From: Chloroflexota bacterium
GTDB taxonomy: Bacteria; Chloroflexota; Dehalococcoidia; SZUA-161; SpSt-899
Reading direction: 5' to 3'
Assembly: GCA_013203045.1 (NCBI GenBank)
Contig: JABMQN010000143.1
Coordinates: 1-35,851 of the forward strand
DNA length: 35,851 bases
The notes under the pieces are model-generated. The model made no database searches. It was not told where the DNA came from and saw only the letters and a program-made list of their open reading frames with translations. Position numbers and translations under genes: made by a program. Below, piece after piece: positions 17,994 through 26,057 of this stretch (positions are counted from its first letter, which is position 1; the number at the start of each line of letters is the position of its first letter).

Positions 17994-18009
17994 TGTCCGT
18001 CTCCTTGCG

Positions 18010-19443
18010 CTATTCAATAATTCCCGGTATTTCGCTGACTATCTTCTGCCTCACATCATCGGGAAGCTTGTAACCCGGAGAAGCGAGAATCTCCTGTGCT
18101 CTCTTCTGAGCTCGAATTGCAGTATTAGTCTTACCTTCAGCTTGCCATACCTCATGGTGTTCCCGATCGCTGAGGGTGGGCACAAAATGCTCATGACGCA
18201 TGTGTTTCCGTGTATGTTTTTCATTAATGAAGTGACCTGCAGGCCCTACTTTTTTGATCAGGTCGAAAGCTAACGTTTCTTCGTTGACGGTTATGCCTTC
18301 AACCGCTCTCATTGCCATACCGATGATCTCGTTGTCGGTAACGTATTTCTCCAGGCTCACACTGAGAGCGAAATCCATTAGTCCGGCAGCATCGTGAATA
18401 TAATTTGCGCCAGCTAGTGCACAGAGCAAAGTTGTAAGAGCAGATTCGTAGCCGCATTGGGCATCCACTACTTTTGAATCGGACATGCCAGCCGTAGCAT
18501 AAAACGGAAGTTTGTAGAATTGGGCCATCTGTGCGCTGGCAGCATTCGACATACCCATCTCGATAGCGCCTGTCAAATATTTGAGATCACGGAGATCATT
18601 GCTCGAAGCGACAGATCCAAATATTGCTGGTGTACCCGGATTGACAAGCTGAGTCAGACAAACCTCTGCCAGCGAGTCAACGGTTTGGATGAGAACATTT
18701 CCGGCGAGAGTAATCGGCGAAGTAGAACCGCACAGCGGTTCGGCGGGCAAAGCGATGGGAATGCCGGCTTTGGCGACGGTGACAATCATATCACCGTATA
18801 CATCGTCGATTTTAAGGGGACTGATGGCGCAAAGAATGATAGAAATAATCGGCTCTTGCCGAAGCTTCTCGGGCGATCCTGCGATTGTCTCGGCCATACG
18901 GATAACATTTGTGATCCCCTTGTGAGTATAGACACCGCCCATTATGTGCTTGGAAGTGTTGTCGAGTCCGGCAAAGAACCGGTTGACATCCACAATAACC
19001 GGTTCGATATCGGTTGGATAAGTAGGAAGAAGGAAGAAGTGGATATTATCCAGTCCATCGACTAGTTTAGCGATATCCTTAAGGTCATTGAGAGTGGCTT
19101 TTCTTCTGTCACCGGTAACACCGTCGATAATGTTTAGCGCCGTTCCGCCTGTTCCGGCATATACCCGGGCGTCTCCGAGATAGAGGTTGTGTATAGGGTC
19201 GCGTCCATAGAGGGTGATATTGGATGGAGCCTTGTTGATCAGGTCCATTACCATATCGCGAGGCATCTTCACGATACGATCGTCTACACTGGCTCCAGCA
19301 TCTTTGAAATACTTAATTGCTTTTTCTGAGTTTACTTGAACGCCCACATCTTCGAATATCTTCATCGCGGTATTGTGGATCTGGGCGATGTCATCTTCAC
19401 TAAGCGGCTTATATGAGCCGCCGACGAGTCCTTTTCGTATCAT
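18010..19443 (-). CDS. Non-pyrrolysine MttB-family methyltransferase (first copy)
   Basis: A 477-aa MttB-family corrinoid methyltransferase. Recognisable family segments are VYAGTGGTALNIIDG, AEPLCGSTSPITLAGNV, VNPGTPAIFGSVASSNDLR and FYATAGMSDSKVVDAQ. There is no internal TAG. Its length is near the usual figure, about 480-500 aa. The ATG at 19443 has GGAGGTAAGG upstream. It lies between the MetH-activation-like gene (13 bp upstream) and the second MttB homologue. The two copies are divergent, so they may act on different methylated substrates or as a hetero-complex with one corrinoid protein. Demethylation of an amine in an anaerobic C1 pathway is the likely role. Confidence 0.92.
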   Translation of the reverse strand: MIRKGLVGGSYKPLSEDDIAQIHNTAMKIFEDVGVQVNSEKAIKYFKDAGASVDDRIVKMPRDMVMDLINKAPSNITLYGRDPIHNLYLGDARVYAGTGGTALNIIDGVTGDRRKATLNDLKDIAKLVDGLDNIHFFLLPTYPTDIEPVIVDVNRFFAGLDNTSKHIMGGVYTHKGITNVIRMAETIAGSPEKLRQEPIISIILCAISPLKIDDVYGDMIVTVAKAGIPIALPAEPLCGSTSPITLAGNVLIQTVDSLAEVCLTQLVNPGTPAIFGSVASSNDLRDLKYLTGAIEMGMSNAASAQMAQFYKLPFYATAGMSDSKVVDAQCGYESALTTLLCALAGANYIHDAAGLMDFALSVSLEKYVTDNEIIGMAMRAVEGITVNEETLAFDLIKKVGPAGHFINEKHTRKHMRHEHFVPTLSDREHHEVWQAEGKTNTAIRAQKRAQEILASPGYKLPDDVRQKIVSEIPGIIE

Positions 19444-19456
19444 TTTTCTATTAACC

Positions 19457-20134
19457 TTACCTCCTACCTACACAATTATGCTTTTCGCAGGTTTTGCAAG
19501 GATTGTAAGTGGCCACGTCGTTTTGGCTAGGGGCCATTCCTATTATCCCGGAAATCGATTTCTGAGGTGTCATAAGGTGCTCTGGACTTAATTTCACGAC
19601 TGATGAATGCCCATCAAGTGCCTGAAAAACCTTTTCCTGTTGGCTAATGTCCCAATCGCAGTACCCGGGGCTGAACCGGCGGCTGATAGAAAAACCGCGA
19701 TGGTAAGCTGTTTCTCCAATGATTCCCTGAACGAATTCAGCGAGGTTTTCAACAGCACTTGATCCTATTGCATCGAGTACGTACGATTCCACGATCATGT
19801 TATCATCAGCCAATTGAGCGGCAATCTCTTCAAGTCGCCCACCGATGGTCAGAACGAAAATTGCCACTTTGTCACATCGATCCAGCAGTTTGCTGATTAC
19901 CTTTCCTTCGAAACAGACCGAATCCTCAACGGTTGCACAATTATCATTTACTTCGTGCACATTCTTGATTACATACGAATAAGACGGCTCGATGAGATGT
20001 TTGGCGTTTTCAATATACTCGTCAAGAAGAGAAGCAATCCTGGGTGACGGTTCTACATCGCGACTGTAGCCGATATATCGGCATACAATCTGTCGATCGA
20101 TATCTATGTCGGTTTCACTAATTGTTGTCATCAT
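19457..20134 (-). CDS. Stand-alone MetH activation-domain-like protein
   Basis: A 225-aa protein resembling the C-terminal activation domain of cobalamin-dependent methionine synthase (Met_synt_B12). In MetH this domain binds SAM and helps to re-methylate oxidised cobalamin. Hallmarks are RRFSPGYCDWDI, corresponding to the family's RxSPGYP, and the later LSPEHLMTPQKSISGIIG. The C-terminus has an extra cysteine cluster, CKTCEKHNC, which could bind metal or a cluster. The start at ATG 20134 is chosen for AGGAG 10 nt upstream; the longer frame from 20170 has no ribosome binding site. As first gene of the mtt operon it probably reactivates the corrinoid protein encoded downstream. RamA/RACo-type activators are absent here. 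Confidence 0.85.
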   Translation of the reverse strand: MMTTISETDIDIDRQIVCRYIGYSRDVEPSPRIASLLDEYIENAKHLIEPSYSYVIKNVHEVNDNCATVEDSVCFEGKVISKLLDRCDKVAIFVLTIGGRLEEIAAQLADDNMIVESYVLDAIGSSAVENLAEFVQGIIGETAYHRGFSISRRFSPGYCDWDISQQEKVFQALDGHSSVVKLSPEHLMTPQKSISGIIGMAPSQNDVATYNPCKTCEKHNCVGRR

Positions 20135-20224
20135 AAGTTTTAAGCTCCTGGTTAACGGCGCGATTATCATGGATTGATGAAAAGCCTAATTTCGTTAATT
20201 GTGATGCAAATCCAAGGGGATGTA

Positions 20225-20356
20225 ATGAAATACAGGGGATCATCTGAAAAAATAGAACTTGTGGGGGACTACTTACGTAGTAGAAGGAATAACAGTGAGG
20301 ATGAATTCATACGCAGGTTAAAGTTACTATCTATGCGCCTGAGAGGGCGAAGATAA
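20225..20356 (+). CDS. Possible small basic protein, 43 aa
   Basis: An ATG at 20225 with AAGGGG about 5 nt upstream opens a 43-codon frame rich in Arg, Lys and Glu (start MKYRGSSEKIELVGDYLRSR). It lies in the gap between the divergent mtt operon and prfA. No family is recognised. The frame could extend upstream to 20174. The fair ribosome binding site and the balanced amphipathic composition favour a real gene, but chance cannot be excluded. Confidence 0.35.
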   Translation: MKYRGSSEKIELVGDYLRSRRNNSEDEFIRRLKLLSMRLRGRR

Positions 20357-20427
20357 ATAACCCCCGGATCATATTTATGACCTCATTAGCGTCAGCCCAT
20401 CCTGTATCCTCTCTTTTTAAGATTCAT

Positions 20428-20444
20428 GGTTTCCCTTGGAAACC
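20428..20444. other. Intergenic hairpin upstream of prfA
   Basis: GGTTTCC, CTT, GGAAACC: a perfect 7-bp stem about 70 bp upstream of the prfA promoter. There is no U-tract on either strand. The rest of the region 20357-20514 shows nothing else. Confidence 0.35.
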
Positions 20445-20514
20445 TCCTAACCTTAATACAGTATTCTAGCATATTTGCCATACAGTGTCCAATTGAGCAG
20501 GTAAACATAACAAA

Positions 20515-20544
20515 TTGAAAATGAGGGTCCGTAGTGGATATAAT
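20515..20544 (+). promoter_or_regulatory. Sigma70-type promoter of prfA
   Basis: TTGAAA at 20515-20520 and a perfect TATAAT at 20539-20544 are separated by 18 bp. The prfA start follows about 27 bp later with GGAG in between. Confidence 0.75.
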
Positions 20545-20570
20545 AGATGTATTGATTGGAGAAATAATTG

Positions 20571-21644
20571 ATGATGCAGATAGAAACCATGTTCGAAAGA
20601 CTGGATACAGTAGAGAAGCGGTATGAGGAAATAAATCAACTCATGGCTCGTGACGATACTATTGCTGACCTTGAGAAATTGCAGGAACTGGCTCAGGAGC
20701 AGGCTTCGATTCGAGAGATGGTGATGAAATACCAGGCATTTAAAACAGTTACAAAAAGCATCGATGAAACGAACGCTATGCAAGAAGACGGCATGGATAC
20801 TGAAATGGCCGATATGGTACAAGAGGAACTCAACGAACTTGAGACACGTAAAGAGAAATTGTTAAATGATTTAAAGATCGCACTCAAGCCTAAGGACCCG
20901 GCTGATGAAAAAGATGCAATTGTCGAAATACGAGCGGGAGCTGGCGGTGAAGAAGCGGCTTTGTTCGCGGGCGACCTTTTCAATATTTACAGTAGATATG
21001 CTCTGGAAAGGGGATGGCGGGTGGAAACCATGAGCATGCATGAAACCGGAATTGGTGGATATAAAGAGATCATCTTTGAAATTAAGGGAAAAGGTGCTTT
21101 CAGTCGATTGAAGTATGAAAAGGGGGTGCACCGGGTTCAACGCGTGCCGGTTACTGAATCGGGGGGTAGGATACATACCTCAACGGCAACTGTGGCCGTC
21201 TTACCTGAAGCCGACGAGATAGATGTGAAAATTGATATGGATGATTTAAGGATTGATACATATCGTGCCAGCGGGGCGGGTGGTCAGCACGTGAACAAAA
21301 CATCGAGTGCTATACGTATTACGCATGAACCCACAGGAATGGTGGTTACTTGTCAGGATGAGCGTTCTCAACATAAGAACAAAGCAAAAGCGTTAGCGGT
21401 ATTGCGGGCGCGTTTGTATGATCAAGAGAGGGTAAAACAGTTCGACGAAGTCACTGAGAATCGACGTTCACAAGTGGGGAGTGGAGATCGTTCCGAAAAA
21501 ATCAGGACCTATAATATTCCACAATCAAGGGTTACGGATCATCGGATTGGATTGACAGTTCATAACTTAAAGGAAGTCTTCGAAGGGAAAATTGATGAGC
21601 TGATCGATACGCTGGTTGCTGCTGATGAACCTGTGGAAGAATAA
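20571..21644 (+). CDS. prfA: Peptide chain release factor 1
   Basis: Class I release factor that recognises UAA and UAG and hydrolyses peptidyl-tRNA on the ribosome. The length of 357 aa is normal. The GGQ motif is at 237-239 in [16 protein letters not shown], and the codon-recognition tripeptide is PVT at 193-195 (the PxT form that marks RF1, not RF2). Three nearby starts exist (TTG 20568, ATG 20571, ATG 20574). The ATG at 20571, 9 nt after GGAG, is chosen. The next gene encodes PrmC, which methylates the GGQ glutamine, so the operon order is the classical prfA-prmC. Confidence 0.97.
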   Translation: MMQIETMFERLDTVEKRYEEINQLMARDDTIADLEKLQELAQEQASIREMVMKYQAFKTVTKSIDETNAMQEDGMDTEMADMVQEELNELETRKEKLLNDLKIALKPKDPADEKDAIVEIRAGAGGEEAALFAGDLFNIYSRYALERGWRVETMSMHETGIGGYKEIIFEIKGKGAFSRLKYEKGVHRVQRVPVTESGGRIHTSTATVAVLPEADEIDVKIDMDDLRIDTYRASGAGGQHVNKTSSAIRITHEPTGMVVTCQDERSQHKNKAKALAVLRARLYDQERVKQFDEVTENRRSQVGSGDRSEKIRTYNIPQSRVTDHRIGLTVHNLKEVFEGKIDELIDTLVAADEPVEE

Positions 21645-21667
21645 CATCTTCAACCATATCCTCATCA

Positions 21668-22570
21668 ATGGGTAAATTACCAGTGAATCCAGTTAACATA
21701 AAAGAAGCTATACGTAAAGCTAGTGCTACTCTTGATCAAGCAGGCATGGAAGAAAGCAGGCTAGAAGCAGAAGTGCTTCTCTGCCATGTGTTAGGGATTG
21801 ACCGAATACAACTTCGCATCGGATTGAAAAATAGCATTTCAAATAAACAAAACCACCACTTTATCGAGCTCGTTAAACGACGCCTTCATCGTGAACCAAT
21901 AGCTTATATCACAGGCCATAAAGAGTTTTTCGGGCTTGATTTCCAGGTTACTCGTGAAACACTCATTCCTCGTCCCGAGACAGAACTGATCGTAGAAAAG
22001 GTGATTAGTCTAAAGGAAAGACATTCCTTCGAGATCAATATTATTGTTGATGTGGGCACTGGGTGTGGAGCTATCGCAGTGGCGCTGGCTGTAACCATGC
22101 CGGATGTTAAAGTAACAGCAATCGATATTTCACATGGTGCGTTAGAAGTCGCAGCATTAAACGCTAAGAGACATGACGTTTTCAAGAAGATACGATTCGT
22201 GGAAGGAGATTTGCTTGAACCATTGGCAGAATCGGTAGACATAATAGTGGCAAATCTGCCTTATGTCCGCGAACAGGACATGGGTATATTAGGTGATGAT
22301 GTTCGCCGATTTGAACCTGAACTTGCGCTGTCTGGTGGTGTGGATGGAATGGACTTCATTGAGAGGTTGATGAACCAGTCTTGTAGTAAGTTAAATACGA
22401 TGGGGATTATCATATTAGAGATAAGTCCGGAGCAACGAACATCTGTGGTTAATATCGCGAACCAATGTTTCCCGAAAGCGAATGTGGAGATTTTAACTGA
22501 TTTGATAGGGCATGACCGAGTCGTGTGTATTGAGACTGCGAATTCGGAGAGTGGTAATTTACGGGGATGA
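21668..22570 (+). CDS. prmC: Release factor glutamine methyltransferase
   Basis: SAM-dependent enzyme that N5-methylates the glutamine of the release-factor GGQ motif. The N-terminal helical domain (1-85) is followed by the PRPETE motif at 101-106 and the SAM-binding VDVGTGCGAI at 127-136. The active-site motif is NLPY at 196-199, where NPPY is usual; Leu in the second position is an accepted variant in several lineages. The length of 300 aa is close to the family norm. No clear Shine-Dalgarno sequence precedes the ATG, which is 23 bp after prfA, so translation may be coupled. Confidence 0.95.
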   Translation: MGKLPVNPVNIKEAIRKASATLDQAGMEESRLEAEVLLCHVLGIDRIQLRIGLKNSISNKQNHHFIELVKRRLHREPIAYITGHKEFFGLDFQVTRETLIPRPETELIVEKVISLKERHSFEINIIVDVGTGCGAIAVALAVTMPDVKVTAIDISHGALEVAALNAKRHDVFKKIRFVEGDLLEPLAESVDIIVANLPYVREQDMGILGDDVRRFEPELALSGGVDGMDFIERLMNQSCSKLNTMGIIILEISPEQRTSVVNIANQCFPKANVEILTDLIGHDRVVCIETANSESGNLRG

Positions 22571-22651
22571 TAGTATATAATAGTTGGCAGTGCGCGAAGA
22601 GCCTGATTCGCAACAAATGTTAGCACACAATTGAAATTAAGGAGTGCGAGA

Positions 22652-22873
22652 ATGCCCCAAGAAACCGTTACAGCCCCGATACCGGGAAAAGTGATGAGAG
22701 TCAATGTGAGTGCCGGAGGTCAAGTAAAAGAGGGTGATAGTATCTGTGAGATAGAATCCATGAAAATGGAAAACCCCATATTAGCCCCAGTCTCTGGATC
22801 TGTAAGTGAAGTAAGCATAGCAGCGGATCAAGTAGTGAAGACTGGAGATACTCTGGTTGTAATTGATTACTAA
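22652..22873 (+). CDS. Stand-alone biotin/lipoyl carrier protein
   Basis: A 73-aa biotin carrier domain with the biotinylation motif ESMKME at 35-40; Lys38 would carry biotin. Two near-symmetric half barrels are visible (GKVMRVNVSAGGQVKEGDS and GSVSEVSIAADQVVKTGDT). The ATG at 22652 is preferred over an in-frame TTG at 22631 because AAGGAG lies 7 nt upstream. Such free carriers serve acyl-CoA carboxylases, pyruvate or oxaloacetate carboxylases, or sodium-pumping decarboxylases. No carboxyltransferase or biotin carboxylase gene is nearby, so the partner must lie elsewhere. A strong terminator follows. Confidence 0.9.
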   Translation: MPQETVTAPIPGKVMRVNVSAGGQVKEGDSICEIESMKMENPILAPVSGSVSEVSIAADQVVKTGDTLVVIDY

Positions 22874-22901
22874 TAACGAAAGAAACGAAAATGTTTAAAT
22901 G

Positions 22902-22927
22902 AAAAAGGGAGCTTAGCTCCCTTTTTT
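22902..22927 (+). terminator. Intrinsic terminator after the biotin carrier gene
   Basis: AAAAAGGGAGC and GCTCCCTTTTT form an 11-bp stem with a TTA loop, ending in a run of T. It ends the prfA-prmC-carrier unit. Confidence 0.9.
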
Positions 22928-22991
22928 GTGTATATAGAGCATAAGGCCACTTGAGTGAATTTGACTGAAAACCCAGTGGGAAACATAAAAG

Positions 22992-23021
22992 GAGGGAACG
23001 TCTTATTTAAGACGTTCCCTC
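22992..23021 (-). terminator. Intrinsic terminator of the EF-G/L25 operon
   Basis: GAGGGAACGTCTTA and TAAGACGTTCCCTC form a 14-bp stem with a tiny loop. On the minus strand it is followed by CTTTTATG, about 27 nt past the L25 stop codon. Confidence 0.8.
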
Positions 23022-23047
23022 TTCCTTTCGAGTTGTACAAACGGGGG

Positions 23048-23719
23048 CTATTCTTCCTGTGATTCTGCTTCAGCTTCCGCCTCAGCTTCCGCCGCTGCTC
23101 CTTCAACCTCAGCCTCTTCTGCTACTACTTCTTCCTCCATCTCCTCTAGTTCTGCCGCAATCTTGGCAAGTGATACTGAAGCAATGATATCATCTGATGA
23201 GGTTAACAACGTAACCTTTTCGTCCACAATTAGATCACTAACGAGAATATGATCTCCTGCTTCGGCCAGACCCGTAATATCGACATGTATGTTTTCCGGT
23301 ATGTCAGCGGGGAGACATTCAACTTCAACTGAAGTAAGGTTTTCCAGCACAACAAAATCATTTCGGGAAGAAGCCGGAGCTACTCCATCGAAGATAATCG
23401 GAACTACCACTTTGAGCTTCTCGGTCATACTGATTTGGTAGAAGTCAACGTGGAGTAATCTACCTGTAATTGAATTTCGCTGTACATTTTTTACAAGGAC
23501 ACGGCGATCACGCTTATATGACGGTATCTTCATAGTGATCATGCGAGTTCTTCCTGCTATTGATAGCAATTTCTCCATATCAGCCGTATCTATTTGTATT
23601 GCTACTGAATCGACTTTGGAGCCATAGACGTTAGCCGGGGTTATGCCGGCTCGTCGAAGGGCTCTCACTTTCTTGCCCAAGACTGTTCTGGTATCGACTT
23701 GTTGTTGTAGAGTTTCCAT
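23048..23719 (-). CDS. rplY: 50S ribosomal protein L25, CTC form
   Basis: A 5S-rRNA-binding ribosomal protein of the long CTC/TL5 type, 223 aa. The N-terminal L25 domain (about 1-92) contains RTVLGKKVRALRRAGITPANVYG. The C-terminal beta domain (about 100-190) contains VEVECLPADIPENIHVDI. The last 35 residues are a Glu/Ala-rich low-complexity tail typical of CTC proteins. GGAGG is 7 nt upstream of the ATG. It lies 56 bp after the EF-G-like gene on the same strand. Confidence 0.94.
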   Translation of the reverse strand: METLQQQVDTRTVLGKKVRALRRAGITPANVYGSKVDSVAIQIDTADMEKLLSIAGRTRMITMKIPSYKRDRRVLVKNVQRNSITGRLLHVDFYQISMTEKLKVVVPIIFDGVAPASSRNDFVVLENLTSVEVECLPADIPENIHVDITGLAEAGDHILVSDLIVDEKVTLLTSSDDIIASVSLAKIAAELEEMEEEVVAEEAEVEGAAAEAEAEAEAESQEE

Positions 23720-23775
23720 TACAATTCCTCCAATGGACTAACTATGTACGGTCCCAACCGAAGTATTCGTACAGC

Positions 23776-25827
23776 TTATCCTTTGTCTTTCTCCTTTGCG
23801 GCTGCATCAATAATGCCTTGAGCAATATGTGCAGGGACTTCTTCAAGGTGACTCAGTTCTATTGTATAACTGCCGCGTCCCTGAGTCATAGATCTCAGGT
23901 CGATACTATATCGCTGAATCTCTGAAAGTGGCGCCTGTGCTTCAATTACACTGATGCCATTTTCAGGGTTCATTCCGGATATTCTGGCACGCCTGCTATT
24001 AAGATCACCCATGACGTCTCCAGTAAACGCGTCGGGGATGGATATTTTGATATTCATAATAGGCTCAAGAAGGACTGGATTGGCCAGGGACATCCCCTTT
24101 TTGAGAGCATGTGAACCGGCTATTTTGAAAGCCATATCTGAGGAATCGACAGCGTGGAAAGATCCATCGTAGAGGTTGACTTTCATATCTACGATAGGAG
24201 AACCTGCCAGGACTCCTTCGCCAAGCGCCTCGTTCACACCTTTTTCCACAGCAGGGATATAGTTTTTAGGTATGGTGCCTCCCACGATGGTACTGGTAAA
24301 CTGATACCCGCTTCCTTTGGGCAACGGTTCCAGTTCAATAAGGACATGTCCGTATTGACCGTGACCGCCAGTTTGCTTCTTATGTTTGTACTCTGCCTTG
24401 GTGGGTGTAGTGATGGTTTCTTTGTAGGGTATTTTGGGCACTGAAAGATCGGCGTCAAGTCCGAACTTACGTTTCAGTTTACCTACCAGAATGTCCATTT
24501 GTGCCTCGCCGTAACCGGAAATAAGTATCTCCCCAGAATCAGGATCTCTTCCAATCGAAAGCGAAGTATCCTCCTCACCGAGCTTACTCAAAGATGTTCC
24601 CATTTTTTCAATATCGGCTTTAGTTCTGGGCTGGAGTGATAAAATAAGGTTGGGTACTGGGAAGTCTATTGGATCGAAGGAAACAGGATGATCTTGAGCG
24701 CTAATAGTATCCCCTGTACTGGTATCCGTAAGTTTTGTCATTACACCGATATCGCCAGCCACAAGGCGCGTTATTGGTTCTTGTGTTTTACCTCTCATCA
24801 AAGTTAGCTGCCCCATGCGCTCAGATTTGCTCTTGGTGGAGTTCCAGATATTAGCATCTGCATTGATGGCGCCACTGAACACACGTATGAAGTTGAGTTT
24901 GCCAACGTAAGGATCGGTACTGGTTTTAAAAACAAATGCGGAAGTTGGGGCGTTTTCGTCTGGATCGAGGGATTCTTCTTTGTCACCGCTGCGTACTTGC
25001 ACCTTGCCCTTGTCTTTTGGAGACGGAAGATATTCACAAATGGCATCCATTAGATCGGTAATACCTTTGTTGCGTGCAGCCGTTCCTACAAGAACGGGCA
25101 CAAATTTGTTCTCACGGGTACCAGTGCGCAGAGCTGACCGAATCTCTTCCTCGGAAAGTTCCTCACCTTCCAAATATTTGGTAGCCAGATCATCATCTAC
25201 TTCAGCGGCACCTTCAACAAGTTTTTCCCTAAAGCTATCGATTTGATCTTGCGGGACCGCATCTGCTTTGGCGTCACCTGAAGGCTGTAATGTTACCAAA
25301 TCAAAAACACCCTGGAAGTTATTCTCGGCACCGATTGGAAGTTGAACCGGTACGCAATTGCGCCCGAATTTCTCTTCTATCTGGGCCATCACCTTGGAAA
25401 AGTCGGCGTTCTCGCGATCGATTTTGTTAATAAATATAATGCGCGGTAGATTAATTGACTCAACATAATCCCAGAATATCTCTGTTCCAACTTCTACTCC
25501 GGAAGCAGCACATACAACAATAATGGCTGCATCGGCAACACGCAAAGCTGCCTTGACTTCACCGATAAAATCGAAATATCCTGGCGCATCGATCAGATTG
25601 ATCTTAGTATTTTTCCACTCATAAGGTGCCAGAGCGGTGCTGGTACTGCTTTGACGTTTTATTTCCTCTGGTTCGAAATCGGTAACCGTGTTCCCGTCCT
25701 CAACCTTGCCAGTTCTGGTTATGGTGTTTGCATTAAATAGCATAGCCTCTGCCAGAGAGGTCTTTCCAGTTCCAGTATGAGAGAGTAGAAGGACATTGCG
25801 AATGTTCTCAGTTTTGAAATTCTGCAT
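23776..25827 (-). CDS. Elongation factor G-like translational GTPase
   Basis: A 683-aa five-domain translation GTPase of the EF-G-like (EF-G II) group. The P-loop is SHTGTGKTS at 16-24, in place of the GHxDHGKTT of canonical EF-G. Switch II DAPGYFDF and NKIDRENADF (G4) follow. Domains III-V end with a GRGSYTIELSHLEEVP strand and a lysine-rich tail. The TTG at 25839 is in frame, but the ATG at 25827 directly after GGGAGGG is preferred. EF-G-like paralogues of this type coexist with FusA and may act in translocation under special conditions, in recycling, or in protection. A leader hairpin lies upstream. It heads an operon with L25. Confidence 0.92.
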   Translation of the reverse strand: MQNFKTENIRNVLLLSHTGTGKTSLAEAMLFNANTITRTGKVEDGNTVTDFEPEEIKRQSSTSTALAPYEWKNTKINLIDAPGYFDFIGEVKAALRVADAAIIVVCAASGVEVGTEIFWDYVESINLPRIIFINKIDRENADFSKVMAQIEEKFGRNCVPVQLPIGAENNFQGVFDLVTLQPSGDAKADAVPQDQIDSFREKLVEGAAEVDDDLATKYLEGEELSEEEIRSALRTGTRENKFVPVLVGTAARNKGITDLMDAICEYLPSPKDKGKVQVRSGDKEESLDPDENAPTSAFVFKTSTDPYVGKLNFIRVFSGAINADANIWNSTKSKSERMGQLTLMRGKTQEPITRLVAGDIGVMTKLTDTSTGDTISAQDHPVSFDPIDFPVPNLILSLQPRTKADIEKMGTSLSKLGEEDTSLSIGRDPDSGEILISGYGEAQMDILVGKLKRKFGLDADLSVPKIPYKETITTPTKAEYKHKKQTGGHGQYGHVLIELEPLPKGSGYQFTSTIVGGTIPKNYIPAVEKGVNEALGEGVLAGSPIVDMKVNLYDGSFHAVDSSDMAFKIAGSHALKKGMSLANPVLLEPIMNIKISIPDAFTGDVMGDLNSRRARISGMNPENGISVIEAQAPLSEIQRYSIDLRSMTQGRGSYTIELSHLEEVPAHIAQGIIDAAAKEKDKG

Positions 25828-25846
25828 TTTCCCTCCCAAAATAATC

Positions 25847-25873
25847 TCCCTAAAATACGAGGTATTTCAGGGA
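25847..25873 (-). promoter_or_regulatory. Leader hairpin upstream of the EF-G-like gene
   Basis: On the minus strand TCCCTGAAATAC pairs with GTATTTTAGGGA, a 12-bp stem with one G-U pair and a CTC loop, 20 nt before the start codon. Loop-proximal sequence leads into GATTATTTTGGGAGG. It could be an attenuator or could affect ribosome binding. Confidence 0.5.
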
Positions 25874-25991
25874 GCATCGAAATCAGACCCGTTATATGCT
25901 GTCAGGAGGCTTAAATAGTAGATGAATATCCTCCAATCCAACTGCTGCGATCAATTAAACAGCATTACTAGCATAGATTCCCAGCGTGACA

Positions 25992-26020
25992 TTGTCAAGA
26001 TATAGAATCAATGCTACCAT
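25992..26020 (+). promoter_or_regulatory. Possible promoter of the S41 protease gene
   Basis: TTGTCA at 25992-25997, then a 17-bp spacer ending in TGC, then TACCAT at 26015-26020: a -35 with an extended -10. The gene start is about 38 bp downstream. Confidence 0.5.
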
Positions 26021-26057
26021 ACTCTACGTTACGAAAACGGAAGGGAGTATGAGTGGA

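Noticed and set aside
18010-18017. 8-bp overlap between the two mttB genes
   Set aside because: The longer start at 18017 lacks a good ribosome binding site; the TTG at 17993 with AAGGAG 7 nt upstream removes the overlap.
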